In this document: positions 1-12,683 of the stretch, in pieces
How positions within the stretch are numbered: the first letter of the stretch is position 1
How the letters are laid out: the number at the start of each line of letters is the position of its first letter
Translations under genes and position numbers: made by a program
Notes under the pieces: model-generated
Seen by the model: the letters and a program-made list of their open reading frames with translations, nothing else
Database searches by the model: none
Told to the model about the DNA's origin: nothing
Assembly: GCF_000204055.1 (NCBI RefSeq)
Contig: NW_006768802.1
Span: forward strand, 308,114 to 372,113
Reading direction: 5' to 3'
Source: Melampsora larici-populina 98AG31
Lineage: Eukaryota; Basidiomycota; Pucciniomycetes; Pucciniales; Melampsoraceae
DNA: 64,000 bases

Positions 1-291
1 TCAAAACGTATATGATAAGCTTGAAGCTTGAACTCATTCTTCATCTACGCACATCATCTCTGATAAAACCGCGCCCACTCTTCAAATCTTAAAAAACGCT
101 ATACCTCTCAACTCAAAAGCTTTTTAAGCATAGAATTATCAAAATGACCACTTTCATCCCTTACGAAAGCGCCGTTCCAAATACCTCAAACAGTTCCTTC
201 AGCGAGATACCCGTCGGCGATAGGGACCCTCATACCTCCACAACTGTTACTCCTGAAAATTCAATCCCACATAACCTTCAAGGAATCAACA

Positions 292-1106
292 ATGACAAAG
301 CGTCAGCCAAGATTCCAACCAAAACTTTGCCCACGCACATCCCCCAACTCATCAACACTTCGCCAAACCAGAATAGATAACTCTTCAGCTGAAGTTCTTG
401 CGGAAGCGCCACAACTAGCACATACATCTGAAGTTGAACCGTCGATAATTTCAAACTTTACAGAAAAACCACATTCTTCTGACACTTTGGATTCATCCTC
501 TATCATTAACAAAACGGGATCTTTAAACTTGAACACGATTCCCCTACCATCAAATCCGACGACTGTCACTCAAACACAGTAAGTCAATCTTCATCAGCTC
601 AATCCTGTCATGAGCCAAAGAAATATTAACCTTCTTTTGATTGTTTTTGCCTTTCTAGGGATTATACAAAAGAGTCACTCAAGATCCTAGGTTATATTAC
701 CCTCGCATTTGCCATCTTCTTTTTTATAGGATTAATTCCAATCATAAGAAAACATTTAAAAGAAAGAAAACAGAGAAAGTTAAGCGAAGTTGAATTTGAT
801 GAATTTCAACGTTCATTAGAACACTCTACAGATCCAGTTGAAATCAATAGAAATTATAGACTGAAGAAATACCCGATTCCAGCTATGAGAAGGTCTTCTA
901 GTTCGATTATCTCTTATTCACGTCACCCTCGAGGTCTTATGATCCAAACTGATCCAATCGATTTTTCGACTCCTCGTACTTCCTTGACTCGACCGCCTCC
1001 AGTTAGAAAACCAAATGTTCAACATCAAAGCTTTGTTTCTGATCTTAGTTATCCTACTACTACATATAGTCTGAATCTACCGATAAGATATGAACCAACA
1101 GATTAA
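292..1106 (+). CDS. Single-pass membrane protein, unknown function
   Basis: Two exons, 292-578 and 659-1106. The intron 579-658 has a GTAAGT donor and a CTAG acceptor, and the split codon (CA plus G) keeps the frame. The N-terminal part is Ser/Thr/Asn-rich with no obvious signal peptide. Exon 2 opens with a strong membrane segment (GYITLAFAIFFFIGLIPII) followed at once by a basic stretch (RKHLKERKQRK), then a Ser/Arg/Pro-rich tail ending near position 1106. This suggests a short membrane protein with a cytoplasmic C-terminus. The start is uncertain. An ATG at 144 opens a different frame (144-380) that also looks protein-like, so either the true start lies there and a frameshift or an unseen intron joins the frames near 370, or the gene starts at 292. 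I do not recognise the family. Confidence 0.5.
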
Positions 1107-1709
1107 ATGAAGAATGTTTTTTTGATTTGCTGCAAAGAATGAGGAATATCCAAACTTGTAAAAAACTAAAATTTATCACACACCTTGAAATAACACCTTG
1201 ATGATGTACTCGAGTGTAATGACCCATGAACCCATCTGATGACAAACACTTCATGCCTTTACAGCCAATTTGACAATGATTGTTTTTTTGCAAGGCTTGT
1301 CATGGTGCTAAAGCTGAGTTTTGTCCTGACCAATTTTTTTTCTCTGAAAAATTGTAGAATGGAAAGACTACAAACCATGTAAAATAGCTTTTTGCTTGGT
1401 TTTGACCACTTTCTGCAACAAAAGTTGTCAATTATTCTCAGATTGGCTGTAATATTCTGCCCACAATTGGGACAAGGTCATAACAATGTGTATCTATTGC
1501 AGAAACTCCTCATGATACTTATTTCTTGTTGGCCATATATCAGTGGGTAAAAAGCACACTGGTACGCCCTAGAGCAATAGTTCAGTCAAACTTGGGATAT
1601 TCACTTGCGCATCACGAGCAAGAACTCTCAGCCACTTTAGCAGCCTATCATCCATTGGCTCAGTACAGCCAACCCTTGAACTAAGCATCTAGTATATATG
1701 CATATTATA

Positions 1710-2895
1710 GGGTATACAAAGTTCGTTCTGGAAATTTCCAGACATCTTTTTCCAGAACACCAGAAGCCTCCTGCTCTTCTGGAAAACATGCAGTGTTGGT
1801 TATTCTAAGGGCCCGTTCGGCTGAGACCCAAAAACGGTTTTTGGCCAAAAACCCCACCAAAGCCAAAAACTGTTTTTGGGTCAAAACTGTTTTTGGGTTT
1901 TTCCAAAAACGCCGGTGTTCGGCAATTTCAATTGACCCAAATACAAAAACAGTATTTGATCAAAAACAGTCAAAATCAAAAAACAGCCTCAAGGCTGTTT
2001 TTCAAGCCAAAAAGACTTTTTGGCCCTTCACCTCAATCCACCGATCGACGCCAGGAATTCACCACCTCACCATCTACAACCTCACCACCAACACCACCAC
2101 TCTCTTAATCCCTTCACGCACCATTCTTTCCGCCAGTTGTCCATTTTTCCTTTCTCTCTACAACAATGCAATCAAGAATCAGATTGAATTGAATAAACTT
2201 GATTTAAAGAAATCGATTTTGTAGCAAAATAAGACAAATATCAAATCACGTTTAACTACATATCCAAATCGAAACAAACCAAAGATTAGATCTAATTCTC
2301 AATCTTCTTCTCTAGAACATTCCTCTTCATCTCAACAACCAATGCCTTGAAGACCAAAATGTATTTTATTTCATTCTAATCATCTAGAAATAAAATCTGA
2401 TAGGAAAGCATACAAAAAGTTGATTTTATTATCTGATGTTGAGAATCATATCTTTGATTTCCATTGATACCATTGAGCAATTTGTTGTGAATAATATTCT
2501 TTGTATGTCTGATATGACTTTTGAAAGGTAAGAACGACACTCCATGTCGTTTTAAATCGTGCGATGCGAAGTGTCAAGAAAAGGATTGATGAATTTGGTT
2601 GTGACCAAACAGTTGAATGGTATGGTCAACGATGATCATTTTGATCTTTTGTTGACCTTTTTGGTCGACTGTTTGGTAATCTAAAAAAGCCAAAAAACGA
2701 GTTTCTCTATCCGCCCCTGAAAAACTCTTTTTCAGGGGCGGATAGAAATTTTGTTTTTGTGTAACAATTTTTGGCTAAATCAGCCGAACGGGCCCTAAGC
2801 TTCAGAATACCATAAGTTCAGAACACACCCAAAAAAAACTTCTGGTGTTCTGGGGAAACACTTCTGGAAATTTCCAGAACCATATTTGTATACCC
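1710..2895. mobile_element. Tc1/mariner-type MITE, split by a second MITE
   Basis: The left end starts GGGTATACAAAG at 1710 and the right end closes with TTTGTATACCC at 2895. About 60 bp at each end are inverted copies, including the shared segments TTCTGGAAATTTCCAGA and CAGAACACCAGAAG. Both ends are flanked by TA (1708-1709 and 2896-2897), the target duplication of Tc1/mariner elements. Removing the insertion at 1809-2798 leaves an element of about 195 bp with no coding capacity, so it is a MITE. Confidence 0.75.
1809..2795. mobile_element. PIF/Harbinger-type non-autonomous element nested in the mariner MITE
   Basis: The terminal inverted repeats are GGGCCCGTTCGGCTGA at 1809 and TCAGCCGAACGGGCCC ending at 2795. 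TAA flanks both sides (1806-1808 and 2796-2798), the 3-bp duplication typical of PIF/Harbinger. The 987-bp interior has runs of AAAAAC and TTTTTGG motifs near the left end and no convincing protein. The open frame 1793-2224 begins outside the element and has no protein character, so I do not call it a gene. Confidence 0.75.
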
Positions 2896-3483
2896 TAATT
2901 ATACACTTTGGAAATTGGGCGCTAATTTTTGCATCTGCCACTATCTGCAATTTTTTACTTCAAATTTCAAAACAATTTGTTAATGATTGACTTGATTGTC
3001 CAGACATATAAAGCTAGAAGTTACCAACTTGAAGAAAAATAGTAGGATCCACATGGTCAAAAGTGATCACTTTAAGAAAAAGCCTCAACCAGGGGGCAAA
3101 CAACACATGTTAAAAGAAACCCTTTCCAATTTCAAGACGCACACAGTTCTTATCATATACCATACTTCAACGTGTATGACTTCCAAAGACAGCTTTTTTC
3201 TCATAATCGGAACAACACATTATATTCTTGTAATCAGAATATTAGAATCAAATTAATGATTAAATATATTAACATATATATAATTCTTCAAATACCAATG
3301 GATATTTCTTTTGATACCATACAATTTTTTAAACTAACAAAAAACCAATATTTAACCCACAACAACCCTTTTTCAGCTACCAAAAAGAAAGTATAAAAAC
3401 AAAAAAACAAAAAACATATATACATTTATCTCTCAAAATAACCTTTTTCCATTTATTTATACTTTTTTTTAGGTTCTTGATCA
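2896..3483. other. Intergenic, AT-rich
   Basis: I see no gene here. The stretch is very A/T-rich and ends at the 3' side of the large minus-strand gene, so part of it is probably that gene's 3' untranslated region. Confidence 0.5.
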
Positions 3484-6400
3484 TCATATTTTACTTTTTT
3501 TAATTTTAGCAGTTTCTAATTTCCAAATATCAATCATTGATTTTCTCTTTTTCTTTCCTCCTTGATTCTTCGCACCTGCCATTTTTGAAATAGGTAATCC
3601 ACCTTGGATCTCTTTAGTTTTTTTCCCCTGTTCTTTATCACTATCACTACCATCACTACTATCATCATCACTATCATCATCACTACTACTACTTTCTATA
3701 GGTTCAGTTGCAGGATAAGATGGCTTTTGATTTAAAACGGTTATTGGTACTTCGAAATCATCAGGTTTAAATGAATTTAATGTTTTTCTTCTACTGCCTG
3801 TTGGTCTACTTTCTTTTAAATCTTTGGTCATCTCTTGAGTTCTCGACGAGATTGATGACGGTTTACTTATATTTTCTAAAGTTGTAGTCTTTACTTTTTG
3901 TGCTGATGGTGGTGGTTTCAGGTCATTCGGGTCTTCGTCAGATGAACTTTCTTCATCCGAAGATTGTTCTTCTACTTGTGGTGTTTGCACGGCAATGTTA
4001 CTTTGAACTATATTTGCGTGACTTGACGGTGGTTCCTCGTCGGTATCAATAGACTTGGGGCTGTCACCAGCTTTAGTATCAGGCTTGTGATTGCTCACCG
4101 TAGCAAGGCCAAGCTTCCCGTGTGAAGGTAACTTGTTCAATGATCTAGTCGCCATTACATTTTCTTCTTCTGACTCGCTTTCCTCATCTGAAGTCTGTAC
4201 TCGAGAAGTAGTGATAGGCGGATGACTAGAAAGTCGAGCAGAAGAACCGGTGGGAGATGTCTGTTTTCGGCTTAGATAATCATCCTTTGCTTCAACCAGC
4301 AGATTACCTTGTGGCGAGATTTTAGTATTTTGGGATTTTGCAGTGGTGATGTTCGATGGTTTGACCAATTTTCTCTTGACTTTTTCAGGACTCGATTGTG
4401 GCGCTGTCAAGATTGGTGATGATGATGAATCGTGAGATAAACTTGTCTCATGCGCACTATCATTAGGCTTATCCTATCAAAAACTCCGATCAGCTGAGTT
4501 GTCTCATCTACAAGAACTTTTTAACACACACACCTTTGTTGTTGTGAGAGGGGAAAGATCACTGATACTTGGTTTGATTCTACCAGGGTTACAGAGGGAC
4601 TCTAAACCTTCTTCACGTTCGAGGTCTAATGCGAGCGTGATTGCGTCGGCGGTTTGACTGGATTCAAGTTTACTAGATGTAGGCGAAAGATTGGTGACCT
4701 GTTTAACACAGCTTAGATTACCCACCCTTGCGGTTTGATCAGGTCGGATCTCTGGCGACCTTCGAGGTGACCGTTGAGTGAAGATATCAATTGTTGGTGG
4801 GGCGGCGGCTTGTTGGACGATCGGCACTCCTTGTGCGTTCGGAGTCGAAGCTGCCTCTTCATCATCACCATCTTCTTCGTCTTCTTCTACACCAATACCG
4901 AAGGTCGTTGGATTCAAAGCCAAACCAGAAGCCACGTTGAGGGAGGCTGAAATTGGGTTGAGCGGCAAGCCTCCCTCCTCCTCCTCACTATCTTCATCTT
5001 CAGAGCTATCATAACGCCGCCCATTTGATCTTTTAAGACTAGGATGTTCTCGTGACTCTTCATCTTCATCTTCAGGTTCATCGCTCATTTGACTCTCGTC
5101 ATCTTCCTCATCCTCTTGTAAATTCAATAAATCTTGGGTAGATGGTTTAGGCAACTGACTCGACAATCTTCGAATTTGATCACCGAGGCTTTCTGTCTCA
5201 TCAATCACCACTTTCTTCGGTATTGAACTAGCTTCCGGATTTTTCAGATCTTTGATTTTCTCATGTACAGGTTGGCCACTTTTTGCTGTCACGGGTGTCG
5301 GAACTTTCAATGATTTAGAAACTTTCTTTGGTTGGGATCGTGATAATGTAGGCATCGCAGAACCGCAAGTTTCAGGAAGACCAGAAGAAGCAGGTTGAAG
5401 GGTTTTGAGATGTTCGTTCTGTGAAACTTTAGTAGGTTGAGATGGTACAGGTATCACAGAGCTGCAAACTTCAGGTAGACCAGACGAAGCAGACTGAAGC
5501 GTCTCGAAATCTTTATTCTGGGTTGTCTGTTGCAAATCATCTTTTTTCTGGATAGGGATCGCAATTCCAAGTTGAACAGCTTCTTTCATTACACTCCAAA
5601 TCCTTTGTAAAGTTTCAATCGGTAAAGAGTTTTCTTCATTCAAAGTGATTTTCCATTCTCCTACCAACTTGGAAGAATTCATATCCTAATAAAAACATAC
5701 GAAGCAGTAAGTTCAGTAAAAAATACGACTTTCCTTGGTCGTACTTAAAAGTCTAGAGCTCACCATATGTTCATTAGTTGTAGTTTTACCACTTCTGTTC
5801 ACAGCAGGCTCATTGTCCGTAGTTGTAGCATTTACCATCACCACATCATTATCTTTGACCAATCGATCATCGGTGGGTCCTACACCCCCATTCTTCTGAA
5901 GTGCATTATTCATCCTCATCAGTTCAGAATGGCGTTCGGCCTTCAACCGTTTGGCTTGAGAAACTCTCTTCTGTTTTGGTGGTTTATTTTCTTTCTCCGT
6001 TGTTGAATTCACCGTTTTCATCTTTTTGTTTGATGTAGATTGATCATCGCTCTTTTTATGCTTCTTGTTCTTGTTTGCTTGAAATGTGGGTTCAGTGGCT
6101 TGGGCGTTAGTCGACATTACATCAACCTCCTTTGTGATTGTTGCAGGTGTATCTTGATTAGTAATGGAGAAAGATGGCGCTGGATTGTTTCGGGTCGGTT
6201 GATCTAATACAGGTGTCGGCTTCGTCAAGGTTCGCTTCAGAGCTTTCAGAGGCTCAGCCTGAGGCGTTGAATCGGAACCCAAATTAGAATCACCTAAAGA
6301 AGAGTTCGGAGTAGTCGATGTGACCTTGCTGGCAGTAGGCAATTTAAGACTCTGCGAGGAATTCGCTTTTTCGGATACGGCTTTCGACTTGCCTTTTGTT

Positions 6401-9170
6401 CTTGGTTGGTCAGGAAGAACAGTCGATGTAACAGGACCAGAAGCACTTGAATCATTACATGCAGCCTGAATAGGAGCCACATCATCGGCTAGCCCTATGG
6501 CCGACTGTTTTTGAGCCTTTGATTTTGATTTCGACGCAGGTGTTTCGTTGACAGATGTCGATTCAGTGTTTTTCATTTGGGACTTGGCAGGTGTCTTTGT
6601 AGCTTTGGTCGCCTTTTTGAGAGGTGAAGGATTTTTCAGAGGTTCCACGGTTGGTATTTCATCTTGGATATAAACAGGATCTACTTCTGTGGGCTTGGTG
6701 GTAGTAAGAAGTGCGTCCTCTTCTGGCTCGACGGTCGACTGCTGTGCAGTTTTTTTCTTTGATCTGGCAACTGGCTTTACGATCGCGGCGGGAATTGAGT
6801 TCTGAGGTTGCTGAGTAGATGATATTTGGTGCACTTTAGTTGAAGACGTATCAGGTTGTGAGCCAATAGGAGCAGTAGGGCTAGGAACTGATTTTTGTGG
6901 TGATTTATGGATCGGCTGTTCTTTGTTCTTGCCCTTAGCGGTGGCCTTTTCCCGGTCAACTTTGGTTGAAGGCGCATCAGGCTGTGAACCGGTAGGAGCG
7001 GTAGTACCAAAAGCTGCTTCTTCTGACGAACCACTGATTGACTGCTCTATGTTTCTGTCCTTAGCGGTAGACTTTTTTGGGTCAACCTTAGTTGAAGGCG
7101 CATCAGGTTGTGAAGCGGTAGGAGCGCCAGCGCTAGGAACTGGTTTTTGTGATGACTTATTGATTGATTGCACTTTGTTCTTGGTCTTGGTGGCAGACTT
7201 TTTAGTAGGTTTGACAGGTGGTGAAGCAATGGGTTCGCCAAGGGATGTGGCTTCGGGATCTTGGGTATTCGAGACTACAGTAGCATCTTGAAGCGCATTG
7301 GATGATGTTGTGAGGGATGCGGATGAGCTTGTGGCAATAGGCGAAGCTTGCGGCACTTCTTGTTCTGGTGGATTAGGTAATGTTACTATTACTGGAGTCT
7401 CAGAGACTGAGACTAAAGTGGAAGCGGCTGTGTTGGATATCGTTGAGTCCGGGGTTGAGGGGCGTTCTGTCAAATTAGTCAACTTGTATATCTTTGTTGA
7501 CTTGCGCCTAGGCCTCCTGATAAGCGTTTCGGTAGAGATTTCGGAGGAAGGTGACTGTTCAGTAGTCTCCTTAGCACCTGGCGTGGGATCTACGGATTGT
7601 TTGGAGGTGGAAGGTTGAGACTTGGATTGATTGACAGAGCTCGATAGCTCCGGCTGTGGCGTTTGTGGGAGTGGTTGTGTTGTTTGAGTGGATGTTATCA
7701 TTGATAACTCTGACAGCTGTTGATTTGGCTGTGCCATGTGATCATTGGAGGGGGCGACTGTCGCGCCTACGGCTGACTGGGTTAAAGGTGGTTCTGATTG
7801 GTCGTTGATTTTTTTGTTCGGTTTATCCGACTTCTTTGCACGGCCTTTGATCGGCGACTGCTTGTCTTGAGCTATGGCTGATAACTCTGATTGCTGTTGA
7901 TTTGGCTGTGTCATATTATCATTGGGTGGGGCGACTGTCGTGCCTACGGCTGACTGGGTTAAAGGTGGTTCTGATTGGTCGTTGGACTTTTTTTTCGGTT
8001 TATCCGACTTCTTTGCACGGCCTTTGATCGGCGACTGCTTGTCTTGAGTTATGGCTTTATCGATAGAGACAGTTGCGCTATAGGTAGAAGGAACTGCGGC
8101 GGAGATAGGGGGTAGCTTCGTGAGGATTTGTGTATCGTGCTCCTGCGAAGGCTGCATAAAAGTCAAAGGCTGAGAAGATGATGGAGCTACAATGTCACTA
8201 GGAGCTGATAAAGTTAATGGGGCCGAAGAAGGAGGAACCGAGTCCACGTCTTTGATTGTTGTTTTCTTCTTTCGAGCAGGAATTCGAGAAGATACGTTGG
8301 GGTCGGTACTCTTTGAAGCCTTGGGCCTTGGCTTTGTTTGTGATGATTGGGGTTTTTGTGATAATGGATGGTACGCAGCAAGGATCTGCTCAGGTGTTAA
8401 TGACATGGCTGAAGTTTCGAACCGTGACCAATCAAAAGTGACGCCTGAAGGTCGATTCGGTGTAGATGAAAGAGATGGAGCAGGTTGGTGATTTGCGGGA
8501 GCTTTTGAGGATGGTTGAGTCTTGGCTTTTTTACGCGGTGGGGATTGATTTGATGGTGTGGGTGGTATGGGCGAGACAGCTGATTGGGTTGCGCTGATCG
8601 GTACGCCTGGGGCAGTGAGTGATTGTCAGTTTTAGTCTGCACAGTTTCAGAGCCCTATGGTACTGCATTTGAGGGGTTTGAACGTACCTGAGTCAACCAA
8701 ACTACTATCCACAGCAGGTTGTGTTGAAGGGTTTGTATCCTTATTCTCAGTAGTTGCAAGTTTCCTTTTCTTTCGAATTTGTTTCTTCTTCTCAGTTTCT
8801 AGTGGGGTGACTGGTATAGATTTCGTATTTGACTCTGATATAGGCGTTTGGAGTTCAGGAGCAGGATTGGATGAGGTTTTCAAGTTTGATATCGTTGGGT
8901 GAGATGACCGAGAAGCTACATCAGGGATATTAGGAGTCGAGCCCGATGGGTTTTTGAGGGTGTTTTTGGTCGACTTGTCTGTTGACCGTTTGTTCTGAAG
9001 TTGAAAGGTGATCAAATGAAGTAAAAGGAGTGAATCAGTTTGATAGTCTCTTGTTTTTGTATGATAGATAGAAATGACGAAGTTCCTTCTTTAGAGAAAC
9101 TCACTTGTTTTATTGGTTTACGAGGTGTTTCCTGAGCTGGATTAGCTTGATTTGATTGGATTGATGTCAT
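3484..9170 (-). CDS. Large low-complexity charged protein, probably nuclear or nucleolar
   Basis: Five exons on the minus strand: 9170-9105, 8994-8688, 8606-5764, 5685-4534 and 4473-3484. All four introns (110, 81, 78 and 60 nt) are GT-AG and keep frame, giving 1785 residues. The protein is rich in Ser, Thr, Pro, Lys and Gln. Residues about 309-427 are a 59-residue unit in two tandem copies with the basic core DKQSPIKGRAKKSDK. Further on a QPDAPSTKVD-type unit is repeated three times. Later exons hold several acidic Asp/Glu/Ser blocks, and the C-terminus is basic (GGKKKRKS, AKIKKSKI). Alternating acidic-serine and lysine-rich blocks are typical of nucleolar or chromatin proteins, which is the only reason for that guess. 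The one stretch that looks like folded sequence is TFDWSRF with SLTPEQILAAYHP shortly after, near residues 175-205. No known domain is recognised. Confidence 0.75.
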
Positions 9171-9914
9171 GATATAAGATGTGATCTTGATGGTGATTAG
9201 CTTTCTCTTGGTTTCTTGTTCTTGTACTTTTCAGTTCCTCAGCATTTAATTTTCTTCAACCTTTCCAAGATCGAGTTTAAGTTTTTTTTTGAATTTTAAG
9301 GTTTGACTGAGTGGCATATCTTTAATCACGTGCTCAAGGGTACCTAGTTATCTACCTAACAGATAAAACACATTATCGGTAGCGGCTAAAACACTTCAGC
9401 ACTTAAGCCACTTAAACATACATAGCCACTCCATGACATCAGATGATCATACCGTATACATGGCTGTCACAGTGCCAGCAGGCATCTAATGTGAAATGGC
9501 TTCATTGGGGGAGCGTTTTTTTAATGTGTTGTTCCATCAAACCTTCCTCCAGGCTTGGAAACCGTGGTAAAAACAAGGAGAAATTATCAAAGAACTAAAC
9601 AAAGATTCAACATCGATTATGAAGTGTGTTTTGTAAATCATGAGGAAGAAACCAAGAAGAAAATCGACAAAATCTTGAGCTGATCATAAAATTGAGGCTA
9701 AATAAGGCTTGTTTAGCAGAGCATCACAAGCTAAGAGTGAAATTGGTCTACATAATTGAGGTGGCGATTGTTTGCTTGCGCCACCTACTTCTTTTTGTAT
9801 CTGACCCTTGGTTTTTTAGACGCGTGAATCACTGACTTGGTCTTCAGATAGGCAAGCATCTGGTATCCGTAATTGTGTGTAAGATGAAAGATAAATTGAA
9901 AGCGCCTTTCTTTA
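9171..9914. other. Upstream region of the large protein gene
   Basis: No coding region is seen. It holds the presumed promoter of the minus-strand gene and ends in TTTCTTTA (9907-9914), the left target duplication of the next element. Confidence 0.5.
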
Positions 9915-12675
9915 GGATTGCGGTATCCGCACCTCCCCCCCCTTAGTAACCGTACCTCCCCCCCCACTTAGCAGGCCTTAAGATACCCCTAACAACCTGT
10001 ATGTATATTTGAAATTAATCTTCAAATTTTCCAATCCTTTGACCTTGCAGGCGAGTGTGATCGCTTTCGCACACCTTTCCTCGCTCCGTTGTGATTTGAG
10101 AGCAATTCAGACGTTGGCACCCTTTGAGATCTTGTTTCTCTGGTTTGTTTTTGTTTTCACATTGGTGCACATCATCACACATTGTCACACATCACTCGCT
10201 CGATTTTCAGAACAATCGATAAACAGTTTTCCAGAAAGATTGTTACATATCTTTTGTTTGTGATCGTTCTTACACCTGCAGACTTTGGATGTGTCTCTCA
10301 ATGAATCTTGAAAGTAATCTATGAACAAGTCTTTATGGGGTCTTTATTGCTTTGTAAACCAGGTCACATGGAATTAGATCTATCTGAAAATGTACATTGA
10401 TGATCCACAAATTGAACTGAGATGAACTTTCCATATCACTGGGTCACATTCGACAGGTCCGTTTGTTATGACCTGTTTGATGACATTGGCTACATTGGGG
10501 TGCGGTTTCTTGGGCTTCTTGATGTTCAAATGCGCTTCGATCTCGCTTGGATTTGTTTAAAGCACCAACTGGTCGGCCACGAGAACGAATTGGAACCGGA
10601 TCACTGACTGATGGAGTCGGATTAGATAGTATCAGTGCAAGTTGATTCTTTAAGACTGCTTGTCGGTTCGCTGGTAAAGTCGCATTTTGGGTTTGAATGT
10701 TCTTGAGCATGGTGTCAATCTTGATGTCCTGGAGTGGTTCAATAGGTGGTACAGTATATTCAAGTCGCCAATGAATGTCAAAGTGTTGAACCAGAAGCTT
10801 TTTGCTTGATCCAATGAGCTCCTTTATAAAGTGTGCACAGGGTAAACCCTTCGATCCCGAAACTACATGTGTGCAGATCGAGTCGTTTTTCAACGACAGT
10901 GCTTGTCTGTACTGTTGATATACCTGAGCAGAGGGACAGATTAGTTATACAAACTCCAGAATAACAAGTGACAGGGAAAAGCAAATGGAAACACACCTGA
11001 AGCAATGCGTAGTGTGAGATCTTTCGATTTACCTCACTCCAGATATTACCTTTCAATCGATTTAAGATATGAGTGCGGTCATATTTCGTTTTCCAAGTTA
11101 CTTTGTTTCGCTGTTGTTGACAAAGTAAAACTAACTTTTGGTACACTGTAGCCAGATCTCCAGTTGACATCAAAACCCATTGTTTAATTGAGGCATGTCC
11201 TCTTTCCACGCGAGAGGTGACAGTATGCCCAAAGTGTTTGATATCCTTTGTCCAAGCGAGGACAAATTTTTCCTTGTGTATAACCCAAGTCTTTGTGATG
11301 TAATCAAAGGCTCTTGTGTGAATCTGTGTACTGAGTGTGTTGATATTCTGATTGAAAATCTCAGGGGAAAGAGAGTCGCATATTTGGTTCCACTTCACCT
11401 TGAATTTCTTCCATTCTTCGTCGGTAAAGTATTTTTTGATGTTTGTTTGTATGTTTTTTTCCGCCTTTTTCACAGATCTTCTTATCATGTAGTTCAGTCT
11501 GATTCTTCAAGTCTTTCTTAGTTAGATTAATTAAAAAAGCTGCCTCTGTGGCCGTTACGCGTACAACCAAGATACATGGTATCTAAAAACCAAAGAGACA
11601 AATTCCAGTGTAATCTTCCTCTGTCTCTTGACACATGAAACCAAAAGCTAGCGAGACGGACTTGTGGGTTGAAGAGACCCCCATTATGTGTAATAGAGGC
11701 ATATTGAACCTGACACAGAATAAACCACATCAGCCTAAATAGTGTTGAATTGCAGTCAACTCAGAGATAGTAAATACCGATTGGTTTTGTAAGTCGAGTC
11801 CATCAGTAATACATCACCAGTCCAGAGATCCTGAGCAGAGGATGCACACACATTTGGAACCAAGAAAAGGCGACGTAACGAGTGGTCTGAATCAAGTTGG
11901 TATGCGTGGAAAACACCTTCATCCTTCAGCTCATCGAGTAGAGTTTCAAGTGATGAACATCCATCCAAATGTTCAATACGATGTTTCTTAACCACATTGT
12001 AAATGTCTTGAGGTGTTGATATATTGTTTGGATCTGAATCTTTAAGGGTACTCAAGATAACTCGGGAGGCGGCGCCTGCCTTTGCCAATTGAATGACCTC
12101 AGTAGCCTGCTCCTTTGTGAGTCTCCTCGCGGCTGGGATTTCTTCAAAGTTCTTAGAAGGTTCGTGGTTTTGGTGTTCATTATTTGTGATCTTAAGTGTC
12201 CATTGATGTGTAGTTGTGTCGCGTAGAGCCTGAGCAGACCACAAACATCCCAGGAGGCGGGTGGAGGTTGTGCGTACATCGGAATCAGTTGTTCTAGGTT
12301 GACCTCCATGAGCACAGGCAAATACCCTCTTCCTTGCTGGCCCCTTGCCTTTCTGTGCAAAGATGGTCCGAGTGATTTTCAACCAGTATCCGTGGCTCTT
12401 TGTGTATTCTCGCAGGGAATCTTCAGCATCCTGGAGTGAGGGGTAGAGCATTGAAAGATTGAGATCCATGCCAGAAGGCTGAAGAGGTTGGACAAGCAAT
12501 GATGAACTGAGCTGATGTAGGTGTTGAGAGGTTTTCAAAAAAGTGGCTTCCAGACCAGGTTGAATCCTTCCTTAAATTCAAATATACATACAGGTTGTTA
12601 GGGGTATCTTAAGGCCTGCTAAGTGGGGGGGGAGGTACGGTTACTAAGGGGGGGGAGGTGCGGATACCGCAATCC
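9915..12675. mobile_element. Mutator-like element (MULE) with long terminal inverted repeats
   Basis: The terminal inverted repeats, 9915-10013 and 12578-12675, are about 98 bp each and nearly identical. They begin GGATTGCGGTATCCGCACCT and contain C-runs and the segment TTAGCAGGCCTTAAGATACC. The flanks are perfect 8-bp direct repeats, TTTCTTTA, at 9907-9914 and 12676-12683. Mutator elements make 8-10 bp duplications and often have long inverted repeats, and the interior encodes a MULE transposase, so the class is well supported. The near identity of the two repeats argues for fairly recent insertion even though the transposase is broken. Confidence 0.9.
10444..12538 (-). pseudogene. MULE transposase, inactivated
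   Basis: Read on the minus strand. The first exon (12538-11779) carries a FAR1-like N-terminal DNA-binding region and ends at the first catalytic Asp block (LLMDSTYKTNR). An intron (11778 side to 11710) joins in frame to FNMPLLHIMGVSSTHKS, the expected next block of the fold. Then the frame hits TAG at 11583-11585. The following part is shifted and shows VTATEAAFL where the family has an Asp-bearing VTDRE-like block. The W-H-x-N block is also missing. The third block is present (TSRVERGHASIKQWV, with the Glu). After another intron (acceptor near 10924) come a SWIM-like C-T-H...C-A-H motif and a CCHC zinc knuckle (CSQCHQTGHNKRTC). It is a real MULE transposase that cannot now be made intact. 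Confidence 0.8.
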
Positions 12676-12683
12676 TTTCTTTA

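Noticed and set aside
1793..2224. 143-residue open frame with SWISS-like composition at the left end of the nested MITE
   Set aside because: It crosses the element boundary, is made of AAAAAC/TTTTTGG repeats and has no protein character.
6923..7618. Plus-strand frames inside the large protein gene (6923-7291, 7298-7618)
   Set aside because: They are antisense shadows of a low-complexity, codon-biased coding exon on the minus strand.
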